From assembly GCF_037975245.1 (NCBI RefSeq), contig NC_092565.1:2863499-2927498 (forward strand): 64,000 bases of DNA, in the 5' to 3' direction. The notes beneath the pieces were generated by a model. It saw nothing but the letters and a program-made list of their open reading frames with translations, had not been told where the DNA came from and made no database searches. Shown one piece after another: positions 61,301 to 64,000 of the stretch; position 1 is the first letter of the stretch; each line of letters begins with the position of its first letter. Source of the stretch: Apostichopus japonicus (lineage: Eukaryota > Echinodermata > Holothuroidea > Aspidochirotida > Stichopodidae). The translations under genes were made by a program, and so were the position numbers.

Positions 61301-63682
61301 GGCCAGTAGCCTAGGAATTAAACTGTCATTTCCCTGTACACTATTGATTGTAGCACTACTGTAGCCTGTGGGGTCTCTGGAGCCTGAAGGCTATAAAATA
61401 ACACAGAATGACAGTCTTTTACTGCAATATGAAATAAAATATAGATGTCATGTATGGTACTTACTTGGTTAACTTTTACATGATACACATTAAAGTATCA
61501 GGTTGTAAGCGTTAGTGTGAAATAGGTTGCAGACAGTTAAAAACACTGGTCTTGCTTCATATTTTTTGACTAATAAGACATTGAAACAAATCTACTTGCA
61601 TGATTTTTGAACAGATCTATAATCCATGTATAATGTGTCATCTTATAAAGTAGAAAATCTCAGAGATGGAGTTGCTTCAGCTTACTTTAGTTGAATAAAT
61701 TGATTTGTTGCAGAAAGAAGTTTAGAAGATGTTTGATCTCAGAAATAGTATATCCATGTTTAAAGTAAATAATTGAATGTGTAGTGTAGTAAAGACAATT
61801 CCAGGAGTGTGACAAATAAGGTAAGAGGAAACTGGAAAGTTCAGTGACACTCAGTAACCCGAATTTAGTACATCGTTTCATATTTCCAATTTTTTCCCTG
61901 CATGATTTCCATTAAAGGTACTCGATATAAGGAAGTGCCCGTCGATGTTCCTACCGACCCCATCCCCATCCCTCCTCCGCTTCACATCACCTCCCCTCTA
62001 CGAGGTCGAAGCAGGTCTGCAGACAGATGGAGGTCAAGGAGGAAGGGCAAGAAGCAGTCCCGTGCCGATCGGCTAAGATCTCTCTCTGCAGACAGAGGAG
62101 TGTTATTAATATCACGACCGGAACAGAAGGAAGTGGAAAGTAACCCCGAGTTTCAGGTCATGATGAAACGAATCAGCACCGTGTCATCTTCGTCACCAGG
62201 TAATGTGAGGAAACAGTCACATAGATATATATAAATAAATCGTCTTTGCATGCATTCCCAAGATCATCTGTTACTTCAGCTGTTTCTCTGATATTGATTT
62301 GAATACCTTTCCTCCATATGTTGTTACAAGAGGAATTTAGAAGTTGTCTGCATACATTGCTTGTGTAATGTTGCAAGGGAGGAAGTACTGGGTAAATGGA
62401 AAGCAGACTGTAGTGGTAGTGTAACTATGGTGATGAAAACCAAAGAACTTCTTACTAGTTTGGGGATGGTTAATATTGGATTTGTGCAGGTAGTCACAAA
62501 TGTTATTTGCATACATCTAATAATAATTGTCCTCAAACAATGGCAATGCCGCAATAGGTTGTATATGATTAGAAAGAAGATACCAAACTTCCATAAAGAC
62601 CTCTGGAGCAGTACATGTTTTAGATCTAGTATTTTCTTTGGGGGGGGGGGGAATCATCCATAACTCTTTTTCTTGGTTTGAGAGGGATGTGAGAGGGAGG
62701 GAGGGGGGGGGGGAGATTGGGTTGCTAGGGGGAAATTTACAAATGAGTGGAGGAGTACAGAACATTAGCTTAATATAATATATGCAGTGGGTTAAGACTT
62801 GTTTTATAATTTGCAGTGGAACTACCATGTATGATGAATGGTGTTATCCACAGAAGAAGCATATTAATTGTTTGATTTCATGACGTAAAACATTAACTGG
62901 AAGAAGACTGTGAATAGGAAACAAGTTTACCATGTCACTGATATAATAGGTAACATCTGTTGCAATCTTTCACATGTGAGATATTTAAGGCCTAAAGACT
63001 TTACCTCCTGTGTTGTCTCTCTGTGGCCTCCCGAACAAAAAATAATTCGTTTTTGAATGTGAAACCACTACATGTTGCTTTGGTGTATCTGGTGCTTGGG
63101 TTTAATGTGACATTGCATAAGACAAAGGTAGCCATTGATGCCCTGTTTAGTGAGAGATGTTTGTTAATGACAGTGACAGTGGTAATATTACATTGTTTTC
63201 ATCACCTAATACCTCAGCCGTCGGCAGGAGGCAACTGGAGCGCCGCGGCATCAGCCCTGCTCGGGCTAGCGTCAGAAGCTTTGCCAGCACCAGGGATGGA
63301 TCCGTCTCTCCACAGCTGAGACGTCATTTACTGGGAGGAGATGTTTCTCTTTCCGTCATCTCTCAAAGTGAGATTTTCAGTCAAGCCATCAACTTACTCG
63401 TGCTTTGTAGATGCCTTCGGAGCCAGGCATGCTTCATTGTAGAATCCACCCTGAGCTACTGTATGCACACCTGTCAAATCATCATTGCTGCTTTTATTTT
63501 AACCTCCATCCTTCCATCTTTCATGCTCTATGGTCATAAAACTTAGTCCACTGCTTTTAATGTCTAGAAAGAAAGTGTCTAGAAAGGTTGACATTTTTGG
63601 CCTTTCGTTGTTAAACTACACTAATAGATGACCAGTGCAAAAGTAACTCTTCTTCTCTGTGTTTCCATCAGGCTGCATGTGA
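55382..63682 (+). CDS. unrecognised gene, helical N-terminus and Arg/Ser-rich tail
   Basis: Coding exons: 55382-56591, 61918-62199, 63218-63367 and probably 63672-63682. All junctions are AG/GT and every intron is phase 1. The last exon would add only SCM and a stop, for about 550 codons, and is the least certain. The ATG at 55382 (ACAATGA) follows a strong 5'UTR acceptor. Residues 1-25 are basic (GRRGRSKGRG), then NNWKDKKWVQSFAKDEPSPL. Residues about 40-365 look all-helical (ALRKVLLLIEKQKYQDA, NILRIVLFVDPEIVKVLQ, LKQRVEYDKHALLAFGRL). An acidic Ser-rich stretch ends exon 1. Exons 2-3 are Pro- then Arg/Ser-rich (RGRSRSADRWRSRRKGKK, RLRSLSADRG). There is no signal peptide or membrane segment. 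I do not recognise the family; the long conserved-looking first exon argues it is real. Confidence 0.85.
57832..58405. mobile_element. palindromic MITE with GATC-rich ends
   Basis: The left end GGGTGCTTTTACACTAGATC and right end (inverted) GGGTGCTTTCACTCTAGATC are long inverted repeats. GATCAGATC and GATCCGGATC words recur in both halves. The GGGTGCTTT-type end resembles PIF/Harbinger MITEs, but I could not confirm a 3-bp target duplication. No coding. Confidence 0.7.
60241..60545. repeat. two tandem copies of a ~155-bp unit
   Basis: Both copies contain AACTCACNAAGTGTAGCTT, GAAGTTYATACTTTGTAT, GTACAAGAATT, AAATTGGTGGAGGTTA and AGGTCAGGTCA in the same order, starting near 60241 and 60397. Identity is roughly 75-80 percent by eye. 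Confidence 0.75.
62639..62715. repeat. G-rich tracts in intron 2 of the unrecognised gene
   Basis: Two poly-G runs (about 62639-62651 and 62704-62714) with GGGAGGGAGG between them, capable in principle of G-quadruplex formation on the transcribed RNA. No exon is visible in the 1-kb intron 62200-63217. Confidence 0.7.
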
Positions 63683-64000
63683 CAATCTGTGTCTCCCATG
63701 AAATCTTTGAGAGAACTTCAAGAACTGTAAAATCTAAGGATTGAAAGAGAGATGTCTCAAAAATTAGCATCTCTAACTAACAACTCTTGACTACAGTGAA
63801 TCTTCCTAGCATGTTCCACCCACCCCCCCCTCCCCACCCTACTTTGAAATTTAGGAGTCAGAAAGATTGGGAAGTTAATATCTACATATTCACTCTTACA
63901 AATACTGTCAAAACAAAAGGAAGATGGCATCATTTCCTTGTATAAAGGTCTATCACTGTAAGAATGAATTGTGGTTAATTTCCAACACATTCTTTGTGAA
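63683..64000 (+). other. 3'UTR or intron at the window end
   Basis: If the short last exon at 63672 is right, this is 3'UTR. Otherwise it is intron of a gene that continues past the window. A poly-C run lies at 63818-63828. I see no coding motif. Confidence 0.4.

Larger units (their letters stand above)
56592..61917 (+). other. 5.3-kb first coding intron of the gene at 55382
   Basis: It holds the palindromic MITE at 57832-58405, a duplicated block at 60241-60540 and a C-rich tract (57456-57468). A MITE-family fragment at 57051-57115 has the CCTCTAGACCCCTCC wording seen at 440-470 and 12730-12780. I see no nested gene. Confidence 0.7.

Noticed and set aside
63368..63546. Extension of exon 3 of the unrecognised gene to the stop at 63544
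   Set aside because: A good GTGAGA donor sits at 63368, and the sequence after it loses the Arg/Ser character; I prefer splicing to 63672, though read-through cannot be excluded.

Overview
This is eukaryotic, intron-rich, AT-leaning DNA from an animal. Three protein genes can be assembled with consensus splice sites and matching phases. The rest is introns, tandem repeats and a dense layer of decayed mobile elements: LINE 3' fragments, hAT-like and TTAA-type DNA elements, foldback elements and a tRNA-derived SINE. YKT6 and ZCCHC4 of near-human length, THAP and P2X7-ballast-like remnants and many short TIR elements with poly-C tracts suggest a marine invertebrate. My best guess is an echinoderm or other invertebrate deuterostome; that guess is weak.

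Layout. 1-20 kb has no gene I can support. It holds TIR elements (139-530, 1454-2865, about 9450-9811, 13703-15652), a (GGGGA)n tract, a foldback-like hairpin element near 5.3-5.7 kb, a 26-bp minisatellite (6636-7217) and seven copies of a 152-bp satellite (18369-19433). 20.0-29.1 kb, minus strand, is ZCCHC4, the 28S rRNA m6A methyltransferase: 11 coding exons, 525 codons. 29.4-41.1 kb is a mobile-element cluster: a foldback element with an 8-bp TSD, LINE pieces, an inverted duplication that includes a candidate exon, and a LINE split by a 3.2-kb TTAA-flanked element. A TTAA-flanked 614-bp MITE and a SINE follow. 42.5-47.2 kb, plus strand, is YKT6: seven coding exons, 198 codons. 47.2-55.3 kb is its 3' side and intergenic DNA with LINE tails and another foldback element. 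55.4-63.7 kb, plus strand, is a gene I do not recognise (about 550 codons, four coding exons, 5.3-kb first intron between coding exons).

The host genes are unrelated housekeeping functions (rRNA modification and membrane fusion) and show no sign of working together.

The most notable object is the 33582-36792 element. It has near-identical inverted ends and a TTAA duplication. It carries a broken THAP zinc-finger start on one strand and, on the other, a broken two-exon gene whose last exon resembles the cytoplasmic ballast domain of P2X7 receptors. Both genes have TGACGTCA palindromes about 150 bp upstream. Removing the element with one TTAA restores the reading frame of the host LINE across the junction. 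This suggests that a Kolobok-like DNA transposon carried a P2X7-ballast-like passenger gene.
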